NCBI GenBank assembly: GCA_037043015.1
Contig: CM073324.1
Location: forward strand, 11,801,013-11,865,012
Length of the DNA stretch: 64,000 nucleotides
From: Bryum argenteum
Taxonomy: Eukaryota; Streptophyta; Bryopsida; Bryales; Bryaceae
Reading direction: 5' to 3'
Within the stretch, counting starts at the first letter, position 1; every line of letters starts with the position of its first letter. The position numbers and the translations under genes are program-made. The notes below the pieces were generated by a model that saw only the letters and a program-made list of their open reading frames with translations, ran no database searches and was not told where the DNA came from. Shown here one piece after another: positions 35,388 through 46,262 of the stretch.

Positions 35388-36890
35388 AGTAGAGTCTGTT
35401 CGACCTAGGATCCTTGTTTTTCTCCTTGTTTTTCACCGTTGACTTCAAGTTAGTCATTCTTTATTTATTTTTTTTAAATGCAAATGAAATTTGACTTCAT
35501 TGCAGGAATGAGTTACAGATTCTCATTGGCCTTAGCCAGGGTCGGAAGTGACTAAAGACTCTGAGACTACCACCAATTTGCAATCACTCCCACATGAGAA
35601 AGTAAATTCCATTTAACATGAAAATATGCTTTAGCTGCAAACGTTCTATGCCTTGTCAAAACTTAGTCAAATGACCTTTGAGCATCATTAATCTATTCAT
35701 CATTAATAGCTCAACCTGAGATTCCACGTAATTCTCGCAGAGTCAAAAGTTCATATACTCTCTCGAAGTTGCTTTCCAGACCAGCTTTTGCCTTCAAACA
35801 CTCCTACATTGCGTCTCAACAATAAGCATAATTCCTGATGAATTGGCTAGAATTCCACCCTATGCAATACATGTTCATGGTGGCAGGAGGATTCTTAATC
35901 ATCATGATCTGATTAGTTGATGAAGGCTGCCATAAAGCTTCAGTCTTAAAAAGAAATCTCGGTTGATAGCCATTCCTCTTCTACGAACGATCCTCATTAT
36001 AGTTGAAGTTGGGGCACACATCAAGAATAGACACTATGCTAAATCACACTTCGTTAGGGCAAATTAATCAATTTAGATGAAACTACAAATTCCAAAAACT
36101 GATGCGGGGACCAAATTGCCCTTGTTTTACCAATCCAGACTCAGTCCGGAAATCCTCATTTGGACTTCCCCATTTGGACTTGGGGATTATATAACTAAGT
36201 TTCTCAGCGGTTCGTCCCAACCTGCGTTTGGCTGAAGCATGGACTGGCGTTCACGGACGACCAGACGAGAAGGCATAATCGGAGTATCAGGCTGTAAACT
36301 ATTCCGAGTTTTAGGGACTGGCCGTCCAACTGGTGCTTTGAAGCCCAGTGTGGCCGGGGTATGAAACTTCACATCAGCCATAGGCTTGATGGACAGACAT
36401 CACGAATTGACAATGAAAGTACACATGTGAAATTACTCTGAGAATCTGGGTTCGTTCAAAAGTAACTGCTATGAAAATTTAGCAGCCTGTTCCGTCACGA
36501 AGTCCCATAAAGCATTCAGCTCTACGTTCAGACGATCGATCTATGAGTTTCAATTATGCAAGCGAGAGTTGATTCGCACATGACCGACTGTTATCGTCCC
36601 TACAATAATTGTACATAAACGGCTAAGCCACAGATCCCCGAAACGGAAACAGGGGTGGAAGACAAGAAGATAAGCATACCTTCCTCGAGGAGATGAATTC
36701 CATGTCTTACACCAGATTAATCACCTTCTAAACCTGTGGGCCACTCTCATCACAAGAAACAATCGAAACCCGGGCGAGGTACATCGTGTTGTGAATAAAG
36801 ATTATCTCATCAAAAAATTCTTCGATATATTGATACAGTACTCGTGCTTGTGAGGCTTACATGTGGGCATGGTTGCAACCACCCGAAGCT
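35388..36890. other. intergenic and 3' flank of the metal transporter gene
   Basis: A SINE-like 3' fragment lies at 35365-35415 on the minus strand. One 64-codon ATG-initiated frame (36187-36381, minus) is listed separately. The part next to 36890 is probably 3' UTR. Nothing else was recognised. Confidence 0.4.
36187..36381 (-). CDS. hypothetical small ORF, 64 aa
   Basis: It starts with ATG and encodes a basic, proline-containing peptide beginning MADVKFHTPATLGFK. No domain is recognised, nor any signal peptide or membrane span. It lies on the same strand as the chitinases and the transporter. It may be chance or an exon of an unrecognised gene. Confidence 0.2.
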   Translation of the reverse strand: MADVKFHTPATLGFKAPVGRPVPKTRNSLQPDTPIMPSRLVVRERQSMLQPNAGWDEPLRNLVI

Positions 36891-38336
36891 TCAAACAGTC
36901 TCAACCTGAAGAGTAAGATCGGAAATTCCAGCATTCTTCATGATATCTGCGACGGCAACTCGTAATCGATCCCTGTCCGCCCCTCTCGTGGCCTGGACGT
37001 GCAAACTACCAACGATGTCGACGCTGGTGAAGTTCCAAACATGCAAAGCTTGGCAGCTCCACACCCCATCGAGCGCTTCCACCTGCTTCATCGAGTGCTG
37101 AATGCGTTTCTCAGTCCCTCTCGGCATTCGTTGCAGCAGAATCTCGGCTGGCCCCCTCACCAACGGAATCACTGATGCGATTATCAACCCGGAGATGAAA
37201 ATGGAACATGCTGGATCGGCCAAGTACCAACCCTTGTACTGAATCAGTAATGTGGATATCACCACGCCTATACTACCTAATGTGTCGGCTAATATGTGTA
37301 GAAACATCCCCTGCATGTTATGATCTGTATGATCATGCTCAACCTCGCCATGGCTGTGATCACTGTGATCATGGTGATGCCCATGGCTGTGATCATGCCC
37401 ATGCTTGTGCTCATGATCATGGTGATGCCCATGGCTGTGATTGCTGTGATTATGCCCATGCTCATGCTCATGGTGATGCCCATGGCTGTGATTGCTGTGA
37501 TCATGCCCATGCTCGTGCTCATGGTGATGCCCATGGCTGTAATCGCTGTGATCATGGTGATGTCCATGTCCATGATCATGGTGACGTTCATGTGCATGAT
37601 CGTGGTTGTGGTTGTGGCTGTGATCATGGTGATGGTGATGATCCTCCACATCCAGTACTTTGTAGTCACCGCCCTTGGCTTTGGAAGTGTCTTCCTTCTT
37701 GCTATGGGAGTGTCCAGGGCAGTGTCCATGAGAGTGTCCATGGTGGTGGTGATCATGGAAGAACACCAAGCCAACAACGTTCACCACGAAGCCTCCAATC
37801 GAGACAACCAACAAGCTGTCGGTAGCAATCTGAGGAGGGTCAAGAATCCGCTCCAGTGACTCCAAAACAATAAGCGAAGCCACCAAGATGAGGAAGATGG
37901 CATTCATGTACCCGGAGATGACTTCGAACCGGCCATAGCCATAGTTGAACTTCGCGTTTGCCTGGAACTTGGCGGTGTAAGAAGCGTACAGCCCAATGGC
38001 CAATGCAGCGCAGTCGAAGAGCATGTGACAAGCGTCGGAGACGAGTCCCAAGCTATTGCTGTGAAACCCATACACAAACTCCACCACCATGAAAGCAGTG
38101 CTCAGCAACAGAAACAGGAAGATCTTCCGCGTCTTGGGATCCGCTATGATGTACTGGAGGGGCGATTTCACGAGCGCCACAGCGAGTTGCTGATCACCGA
38201 GCACATTTCGAAAGAGAGCACCTACGCTACCTCCTTTCTTCTTCTTTGATCCTGTTGCTGGCCTTGGCGTGCGTGACGAGGGTATTGGTAGGGGTGTTGG
38301 CACTAGTACCCGCAATGGTATTGCTCGCTGCGCCAT
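36891..38336 (-). CDS. MTP12/ZnT-like zinc transporter (CDF family), 481 aa
   Basis: A cation-diffusion-facilitator protein that should exchange Zn2+ for protons across an endomembrane. The start is the ATG at 38336 (MAQRAIPLRV). Six transmembrane helices are visible: about 72-91, 95-119, 139-158, 172-194, 344-365 and 376-394. Metal-site residues are in helix 2 (SDACHMLFD: D101, H104, D108) and helix 5 (HILAD: H347, D351). FNYGYGRFEVISGYMNA is the family's loop signature and matches plant MTP12 and animal ZnT5/ZnT7. The loop between helices 4 and 5 (about 194-340) is an extreme His-Asp-Gly tract built from repeats, likely a zinc sensor or chaperone. The C-terminal domain is complete. The gene is intronless. 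Angiosperm MTP12 is much longer because of an N-terminal extension, so this resembles the ZnT7-size form. MTP12 partners with MTP5 in the Golgi in Arabidopsis. Confidence 0.92.
   Translation of the reverse strand: MAQRAIPLRVLVPTPLPIPSSRTPRPATGSKKKKGGSVGALFRNVLGDQQLAVALVKSPLQYIIADPKTRKIFLFLLLSTAFMVVEFVYGFHSNSLGLVSDACHMLFDCAALAIGLYASYTAKFQANAKFNYGYGRFEVISGYMNAIFLILVASLIVLESLERILDPPQIATDSLLVVSIGGFVVNVVGLVFFHDHHHHGHSHGHCPGHSHSKKEDTSKAKGGDYKVLDVEDHHHHHDHSHNHNHDHAHERHHDHGHGHHHDHSDYSHGHHHEHEHGHDHSNHSHGHHHEHEHGHNHSNHSHGHHHDHEHKHGHDHSHGHHHDHSDHSHGEVEHDHTDHNMQGMFLHILADTLGSIGVVISTLLIQYKGWYLADPACSIFISGLIIASVIPLVRGPAEILLQRMPRGTEKRIQHSMKQVEALDGVWSCQALHVWNFTSVDIVGSLHVQATRGADRDRLRVAVADIMKNAGISDLTLQVETV
37330..37660. 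repeat. coding minisatellite, His-rich loop
   Basis: Units of roughly 50-60 bp carrying CATGGTGATGCCCATGGCTG are tandemly repeated with small changes. They encode HSHGHHHEHEHGHDH-type units on the minus strand. Length variation here would change the His loop in frame. Open frames on the plus strand across it are artefacts of the repeat. Confidence 0.85.
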
Positions 38337-40619
38337 AGCCAACCCTCGCCCTCAAATCTCACACCATTCAATTATCATTACCTGCAACCCCGCATCCAAG
38401 TGCACATCACGCAAAGCCCCAGTGATACTCACAAATTTCAAAATATACCCACAGAATTCGTGCATGATACTCCATTTACTGAAAAAAATATCCAAGCTTT
38501 TGCTTCTAAGTGCCGATTATGACCCTCCCAACCGTCACTCATGAGCAGAATCCTACACTCAGACACTCAACCCTAAAAGAAGCTATTGCTACGACAGACA
38601 GCTGATTGGAGCGATTCAAACTGGGGGGAGCGATTACACAAAATTGGAATTGAAGCTTTCAAGCATAATTAGGGTACTGAAGGAATCGCACCCGGGGGGA
38701 GCGATTTCAAAAAGATTGGAATTGGAACTTTCAAGCACAATTAGGGTACCTGGGGGAATCGCACCTGGGAGGATCGCGGGGCCGCAGCTTCCACAGGCGT
38801 CTTTGTGGCGCCATGAGCCCTATCGGGCAGGATTGAGCAGGAGGGGCTTCAGTCATGTAACTGGGGGACGCAGATTGGTTGATTGTTGGTGACAAGGAAT
38901 CTTTCACGGATCTTTGGAAGCAGGTGAAGGAGATGAGATCGATCGATCGATTGATCGAGGAACGATTTCAGCTGGATTGATACCGAGACTGACTCGGTAG
39001 CTATCGACGTGTTTCGAGCGAGAACGTGAGGTGCTTATCGAATAAACACAAATGTTACCATCGTTGATTCGGTAACGATCGATCGCAGCTCCGAGAAAAG
39101 TGTCGTCATTGCACGCGCCCACGTGATATTACGGAATTCTCTCGAAAGGGACTCTTTTTGATCCACTAACTGATCCTTATCAGCCCCTATCAACTGATAA
39201 TTCCTTTCATGAAGAACATGTTTTGAATACTTTCAATGACGAGAAATATTCTAAATATTCTAAGAAAGAAAATTCTTCTTCCAATTGCATGTGTACACCT
39301 ATTTGTCAACTCAGTTTAGCAATCACATTTTCTTTTCTTTTCTCTATATTTTAGAGGTTTGCAAATGCAAATGTTGTCTTCCAATGGATTCATAAACTAT
39401 TTTTTCTCTTCATTGTGCATAAAAACATTCTGAGTAGTTTTTTGAGATTACACTCTAAACCTTTTTTTGTCATACCTCGGATGTCACACCACTGTAAGAT
39501 TGCTTATGGAGTGTGACAAGTGGACAATGGCCATTTGAGAATGCATGCCCTAGCCCTAATTCCTGAAATGTACTCCAAATAAGAAACGCTATATTTCTTA
39601 CCCATTGGCCCCTAGTATGTTAAACTTCTTGTAGTAAAATGATGGAAAATTAGGAAATCAACCATGGTTATAACTAAGAGCTATAAACAAGTTTTTATAT
39701 TATATTTATTGAATATACAAACATAACTCTTGAGACCATTTTACCAAAAACGAGAAAATGTTTTAAATTTTTAATTCTCTCCATAGAAGGAAGGTCCTCC
39801 AATCAAAGTCATAGAAATGCACTCTAAAGGGTAGCACCGACCTATATCACCGCCAGATGCATTTATATAAACTTGTTATGGGGTTAGGGTTTAGCAAGAG
39901 AGTGTGATATAAGAGAAGCTAGCTATTCAAATGAGGAGCAGCCGGATGTAAGCCCTATTTGGGGCTCCTCTTTCGTCATCGCTTGTCGAGCTCCTCCGGA
40001 GCAGCCAGGGACTCCTTGCGATTCCTGAGCTGCACCACAATCCGGAACTCTGCCTCTGCATCAGGTACTCCAAACGTTCTTTGATCCCATTTTGAATACT
40101 AGATTCCAGAGTGACCGTTGAAGAACTGGAGCTTTCAATCCGCTATCGCTTTGAATCGATGTTCAGTTTTCTTCCTTGTTATACCTCCGTCCAGGGTTCA
40201 TGATCATTGAGCTCGTAATGTAACCCCTGTGTGTATGGCCGTTATCACTAAAATGTTCACATTCATTTCAAAGAGAAAAGGAGCACAATGAATTGAAGAA
40301 CAGAGAGGAAGATGAGTTGTTTAGGTTCTGCCCTTCGTGTGCTTAATTTAGGGTTTATGAACAATCACGAGCGTGTTCGTCTTGCTCTATTCTCCACCTT
40401 ATAATCAGATTTAACTACTTCGAACGTGTGCTAGGCTTACAGTCAATCAAATGGTAGCTCGTGGTGAGAGTGGCTGTAATAATGAAGAGCATTAAGTGAT
40501 GATTAACGAGATTTTTCTCGGTGTAGCGAGTGACTGATTTCGAAATTGGCGGGGTCGATTTCTGTATGGCAGGAGTGGGCGGGAAAGGAGATTTTTGAAT
40601 AGTGTAGCAAGCAATAGTC
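38337..40619. other. divergent intergenic region, transporter / NUP35
   Basis: Both promoters should lie here. A 71-bp direct repeat (38623-38693, 38694-38766) contains GGGGGGAGCGATT and AATTAGGGTAC. 38935-38957 is (GATC)n-like. A G+C-rich block at about 39930-40062 ends CATCAG/GTACTCC and could be a non-coding first exon of NUP35, which is speculative. Confidence 0.45.
38623..38766. repeat. two 71-bp tandem units upstream of the transporter
   Basis: The units align over their length with several substitutions. Both begin GGGGGGAGCGATT and contain TTTCAAGCA and AATTAGGGTAC. They lie about 290-430 bp upstream of the transporter ATG, so they are in promoter range. Confidence 0.8.
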
Positions 40620-42421
40620 ATGAACACTCCAGGCACGCAGTCGCGAAGCGCAAGTAGAGGAGGAGGAAGGTCACAGTCTCTATTCTACAAAGATTTGTCA
40701 GCATCGCCAGCGCCGCGAACGCCGGCCTCGCGCAGGGAGCTTGGGACTCCGGGGCAAGCTGCAGCAGCTGCAGCTCTATGGCGGGAGAATGTCGGTGGCG
40801 GGGATCCGCCTCCTCCTCCCATGTTCACTCTGGAGGATCGCATTGAAAGAACCCTGGAGCCTGCCGATCAGACTTTCCGAAATCCTGAGGGGAGGTCGCC
40901 CAGCAGAACGCCGCTGAACAGTGGACAAGGTCAGCTGCACACTCAAATTGCACAGCTAGTTTTTCGCATAATCATGTGATGCATGTTAACAACAACAAAA
41001 CCGGATACATGGAATTGGAGGATCATGACCTCTATGCCTCTTAGGATGGCACACTCAAACTGCACAGTTTATGAGATGCATGTTTACAGCAACAAAACCG
41101 GATGCATGGAACTTAGAGGATCATGATCGTTGGTGATGTTCGTTGTTCTCTTCTCGTCGTGAATGCTTTTGGAGATGCTACACTTTAGTCGTTCAAGCGC
41201 AAACATTTCGATTCAGATTTTGTATCATGTGATTGTGCATCTCAGGGTTTAACTATAACAGCTACCCTGACCCGATTATGGGCCCGATGCTGTCGTCTGC
41301 ATCGCCGCCAACGCCGCCTCAGAATCAGTCGGCTGGTAGCCCAATATGGTGGTCGGCTTCGAGGGATCGCGGTGACGGAATTGCGGGAAGAGGTGGAGAG
41401 AAAGATGGAGGAAGTCCTGTGTCTGGCGTGGTTCAACCACAGCCTCCGCAATCGGGAGCATTGCTTGCATTTGAGCCTCCCAGGGATGTCGTTCGACCTG
41501 AGATCCAGCGCTCTGGCGGTGCACCTGACGTCGTGGAAGGCGATGAATGGGTCACCGTTTTCGGGTAAGCTCTTATCTCAATCATCTCTTCTGATCTCGA
41601 TCAACTGTTGATGAATTGATTATTAGAGGATACTAATTGCGTGAGAGCCAGCACTTAGATCAGTCTGTACGTGCACTTTTATTGGGAGATCTTCTTGGAG
41701 CTGTGAGTAGTTCATTATGGTATTCGAGCCAAATTTTCTAGAAATCAAATTTTGGGCATTATGTTTGACCTTCTCATGAACTTGTGGACCTTTATCGAAG
41801 GGACCTCCCTTAGTGCTATAAGCATTTAGCCATCTCATGCTTATACTACATACATGAGTTAATCGAACCTGCTTAAAATGCACAGTGTTCTTGTTTGGCT
41901 GATGACATGCTTCTTGCAGATTTGGGGCAGAAGAAACGAATACCGTCATTCGGGAGTTTGAGAAATGTGGGCCAATTGTGGATCATGTGTCTGGACCGGG
42001 AGGAGCTAATTGGGTGCACATTCAATACCAGGTCTGTCTGACTAACTCTTCGACGTTATTGAACGGTTCTTTCACTACGTGCACTCAATAATTCATGCTT
42101 TTGTGCTTCCAGAACCGTTATGATGCGAAAAAGGCGTTGCTGAAGGACGGGATGCTGCTGAATGGATCTCTCATCGTGGGCGTCAAGACATTGGACCCAG
42201 TGCAGCGCCAAGTTTTGACTGACAAGCGAGAGCACCCAACGTCCTTAGCTCTGGCTCCTCGCGCAACAGGCTGGGGTGCTGCCAATGCCAGTGGCCAGGC
42301 GTCGCAGCGGCCTTATTATGTGCAGCGTAGCTCAGAGAATGGACCTCGATCCTCTGGCGTGCTTGCTACTCCAGCCAAATCCACCGTCTCTAGATTCGTG
42401 GACTTCGTTTTCGGGATGTGA
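40620..42421 (+). CDS. NUP35: nucleoporin NUP35 (MPPN/RRM), four exons, 349 aa
   Basis: A structural nuclear-pore protein of the inner ring. Exons are 40620-40929, 41246-41564, 41920-42031 and 42113-42421, all GT-AG with phases that join cleanly (350 codons with stop). The N-terminal part is Ser/Pro-rich and disordered and contains PPPPPMFTLEDR. A conserved linker has SGVVQPQPPQSGALLAFEPPRDVVRPE. The RRM-like MPPN dimerisation domain follows at about 203-283 (DEWVTVFGFG, REFEKCGPIVDH, ANWVHIQYQNRYDAKKAL, IVGVKTLDP). The last residues, VSRFVDFVFGM, form the amphipathic membrane-binding helix typical of NUP35/Nup53. No break is seen. The gene is divergent from the transporter gene. Confidence 0.93.
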
Positions 42422-44349
42422 TGAAGCTGCCTATTTCTCAAGTACAAGTAGATGAAGGTAACAGGGTTCAGGGTTTAAGGTCACCCATCCCGCGAAGGAA
42501 AATTCCATATTGCTCTTCAGCCATATCACCATTTGTTAATGCTCGTTCCCGGGGTGCGAAACGAAGACCCACTAAAACCCCGAAATAAGACTCTTCCTTC
42601 TTCTTTAGGGCAGAGTAATATTTTAGTCCTGGAAGCATTTGGTGTGGTCTTCCCGACCAAGACTTCGGTTGCAGGAGCAAGCCAGAGAGTACTGCAAAAG
42701 GCTAGGGCCATAGAGTGGGACCATCAATAATTGTAACGGTTGGAATCCAACAATTGTTCAGTCCCAAGCCCCGTGGGTATGCAATCGTCCTTTGATAAGG
42801 TATGCATGAGATGCTTAAAGCACTTCCTTTACTTGCAATACTTGACTGCAGTGTTGTTTTTGACGTGTCCCAGAGATGCTTAAAGCACTCCACTGATATT
42901 TTCCTTCACCCCTAGTCTCTGATCGTAGACATGCCACGCAAGCACCAGATTGTTTCTGAGCAAATGAATCATTATAATGTAGTTATTAGTTTTCACAGAT
43001 TCGAATGTGGACTGTTTCAGCTTGTTGCTTAAAGAGTAGAGGTCTTTTAGGTCAAGGCATGTTATGCTTTACATGAGATTCCAATTCTTGAATTATTCCC
43101 CTCTTTTCTCCTTCGGGGCGTGGTGCAGACTTTTCCTCTTCGGGTTTTGAGTTTACAAATGTTTAGAGTAGTCGTGAAGATCTAGACAAGCTGAAGGTTC
43201 TCCAGATTTTGAGGAGCGTGACACACTCCATGAGTTTTGCATTGTCTACTTTTTCGAGGATCAAAGCCATGTGTGGCCTCTTTGTGTAGTATTGAGTTCA
43301 TCTTGAATTTGTTGATATCTTTGTAGATACCAAATCTAAAAACGAGAATGGTCGACCTGTTGAAATTAAAGAGTTGGAAGCTTGTATGGAGACTGATAAG
43401 ATGATAACGATTATTAAAATAATTCGATGCTCTTGTGACAACTACTGCTGTAGTGTGGGCCTGTACGATGTTTTCTATTTCGGATGGTTTGATAAAGTCT
43501 TCAACAAGTTGTCTCGTTGCAAAGGATCAATTTTTAGAGTATTTAGGCACTGTTATAACTTCACATTACTTTCTTGTCAAGAAGTTATTGAATTTATATA
43601 AACTAAAGTTCCGAAGTAATTGTCATATTTTTAAATTCTAATTGAATTTCTTGGAACTATTTGACTTTTGTGTGTATCACAACCCTGTTTTGAAAAAGTC
43701 TTGGAAACATTTTGAAATACACTAGTTTCACCTCAATTTTTTCTCTCATATAGCAATCGTTGCACTAGTTGAACTATGTAAGGACATCTCTCCATGTCTT
43801 CAATCCTTCCACAAAAGTAATGATAACAAGATTCAAAGTGCAAAATGCTCAACCTCTAGATTTAATTGGCATTTGAGTGTAGACTCTCAAACAAAGTGGT
43901 TGTCAACTCAACTTAAACGTTAATTCCTAAAGGCTTAAGAAAGTCAAAATGGCTTTTTGCAATTTTGGGTAGCCTAGATGAGAGGGTTAAAAGTAATATT
44001 TTCTCCCGAGATCTTTGCAAAGTGCTCTTTATATTGCAAAGTGTATGTGGTAATTTCCACTTCATAGGTTCAATTTTAAAGATACTTTGAAGTCTATCGG
44101 TTTAGACAACTAACGTGAAATCTGGAATCGCCAAAGTCATACTCCTAGATTTGTGTTTGGAAACATGAATGAAAACGTACGTTACAAAACGTTTCCAAAA
44201 TGTGAATGTAAACATACGTTTTGAAACAGAACAAACATTTCTTCACGTGAATAGTAATATATATTTCTTTACGTTTCGAAATGTAAATAGAAACATATGT
44301 TTCTCCACGTTTCAAACCGTATAAAAAAACATAGGATTTGAAATGTTCC
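42422..44349. other. 3' flank of NUP35 and AT-rich intergenic DNA
   Basis: The first part is likely 3' UTR. From about 44145 to 44335 degenerate repeats of ACGTTTC/GAAACATACGTTT occur. No gene was recognised. Confidence 0.4.
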
Positions 44350-44530
44350 AATAGAAGCCATATGAGCTCCTCCGACCCCCAATCACTTGCTCACTCTCTA
44401 CAATCTCTCTCTCTTCAATCCCCTTCTCTTCCAAGCCTCTCAATCGCCTCAACTTCTCTTTCAAGCCATTGCTCGCTCAAAATCGTTCTAAATAGCACTA
44501 TTCTCGTACAAAATGAGAGCAGTGTTGTTA
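44350..44530 (+). repeat. inverted duplicate of the FLZ gene leader
   Basis: From AATAGAAGCCATATGAGCTCC onward this matches, in opposite orientation, the leader of the FLZ gene at about 54995-55170. The similarity includes CAAGCCATTGCTCGCTC and CGTTCTAAATAGCACTA. It starts abruptly at AATAGAAGCC. No FLZ coding sequence follows. A TATAAAAAAAC stretch lies about 30 bp before the boundary. Confidence 0.85.
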
Positions 44531-44654
44531 CAAAACGTGCTCAAACATTAGTTAAGGCAAGTGCTCGCTCAAAATTGTTCTAAATAGCACTAGTCTCATT
44601 CAAAATTGGAGCAGTGTCGTTTCAAAACGTGCTCAAACGTTTGTTAACGCAAGT
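44471..44654 (+). repeat. two 92-bp tandem units downstream of the leader copy
   Basis: GCTCGCTCAAAAT...TTCTAAATAGCACTA...CAAAACGTGCTCAAAC is repeated twice. The first unit overlaps the end of the FLZ leader copy, so part of the leader has been tandemly duplicated. Confidence 0.85.
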
Positions 44655-44985
44655 GTGATGGCATTGCTATCCTATATTTGTTAAGTCAATAAGGTGACAT
44701 GTACGTCATGTCATCAAGGTCCATGCACCAATATATAAAGGTAGGATCAAAATAAGAACGTGTTTAAATTTTTTTTGTGCGCAATTTTTTATTTATTTAT
44801 GTTTTTTTTAAAAACTAATTAATTAATTTTTGAATAAGGTCCTCCTCATCTTGAGAGGTGAGCTCTTTATATGATGCTCTTTAAAACTACCCCCTATCCC
44901 TGATTCTCTTGTTGATAGCCCCCTTGCTTTGTAAATTTATAGCATGTCCTCCATTTCCTTCTTTTCAGTTCCTTGTGTTTTGTAA

Positions 44986-45212
44986 GGGCCGATTTACACC
45001 TAGGGGCCGGGCCAAGTTTTCTTGGGGCCAATTGCTTGAAATTTCAGCCCATTTTTGGGTTGGGGCCGGCCTCAAGTTCTCATTATAATATGATTAGAAT
45101 GGGGGCCGATTTTCCCATATGTAATGGCCTTCAGGCCAAGAAGCCGGCCCAATTCAATAAAGTCCAAAAAAATTCAGCACTTCTCAAAAAACGGACGGAT
45201 TTGATTTGGTGA

Positions 45213-45246
<34 letters not shown>

Positions 45247-45496
45247 TTTTTTTAGAAAAATCTGACATTGGCCCCGAGGCCAAGAATTGGCCTTCCATTC
45301 TCGGTGCACCCAATTCACCGAGCTCAGGCCATGTCAGAACTTGCATTTCTTGATTAAAAAAATTCTGCCACCAAATTGGCCCGGCCTCTAGGTGTAAGGG
45401 GGTTGGGCCTAATTTTTGCCTTTCGGCCAATCACGAGTGAGGATTTCAGCCCTCAAACGGGCTGAATTGGCCCGTCCCCTAGATGTAAATCGGCCC
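44986..45496. mobile_element. Tourist-like MITE with TAA duplication, 511 bp
   Basis: Terminal inverted repeats of about 35 bp begin GGGCCGATTTACACCTAGGGG (left) and, on the complement of the right end, GGGCCGATTTACATCTAGGGG. A TAA duplication flanks the element (44983-44985, 45497-45499), as in PIF/Harbinger-Tourist elements. The interior is rich in GGCC motifs with further self-complementarity and holds an A26-type run. It is non-coding. Confidence 0.85.
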
Positions 45497-45509
45497 TAAG
45501 ATTTGTAGC

Positions 45510-45800
45510 ATGTCCTCCGTTCTCTTGTTCCGAGTTACCCATTCTCTATTATGGTTCCTCATTTCCGTTTTTTTTTTTGTTGATGGTTCCCTATCTCCAA
45601 ACTCCAATTAATGCTTCCCATCTTTTGTTTCTAGTTCCCCATCCTCCAACTCCCCTTATTGGTTTCGATTGGTTTCCAACATTTGTTCCTAGTTCCCACC
45701 GGTCGTTCCTAGTTCTCATTATTTGTTCCTAGTTTCCATCCTTCGTTCCAAGTTCCTATCCGTTGTTCCCGTTTCCTAGTTCCCCTCCGATGTTCCCTTG
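45510..45800. repeat. degenerate GTTCCTAGTTCCC tandem array
   Basis: Irregular units of roughly 20-26 bp built on GTTCCTAGTTCCCATC-type sequence recur about ten times with many changes. The array is non-coding. Confidence 0.65.
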
Positions 45801-45887
45801 ATTTCCGGTTCATTGTCTCCTCCATTGCTCTCATTTTCATTTTCCATATTCCTTGTCCCTTTGACTCCTTGTTATATTACTGGGATG

Positions 45888-46262
45888 TGAAAAAACTCTT
45901 AATAACATTCAAATACCACTTACGAAAACCCTTCTAAATCTTTAGAACTCTTCATGTCATTTGTACATGACCAAATGACCATAACCATGACCATGACCAT
46001 GCATGTATAGATCGTATTTTTTGTATATATAAAGATTTTAGATATATGCCAAATATTTGTTCAATAATCATCTACAAACTAGCACCTATGTAAAAACTAC
46101 AATGAAAACATCTTCAACAAGATAATTACGTAATTAGAGTCATGAGGCCTCATAGATTGCAAGATCATAACAAAAAACAAACTACAAAATTTCATCATTT
46201 CCACTTAAGAGTGGTTTTCTACCAACAAAGCTAAAATAAAGCTGCGATGTACAGGGGTTAAT
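45888..46262 (+). mobile_element. deleted TTAA-family derivative
   Basis: The segment AGGCCTCATAGATTGCAAGATCATAAC to TTTCATCATTTCCACTT matches the left half of the roughly 970-bp TTAA elements. The segment ends GGGGTTAA at 46255-46262. The left end near ACTCTTAATAAC resembles copy 2 but lacks a clean TTAA. It is probably an internally deleted copy. Confidence 0.45.

Noticed and set aside
37208..37859. Plus-strand open frames of 179-205 codons
   Set aside because: They are antisense to the His-rich repeat of the transporter and exist only because the repeat lacks stops in those frames.
38337..38342. A transporter start at 38342
   Set aside because: The codon is TTG. The ATG two codons later is the natural start.
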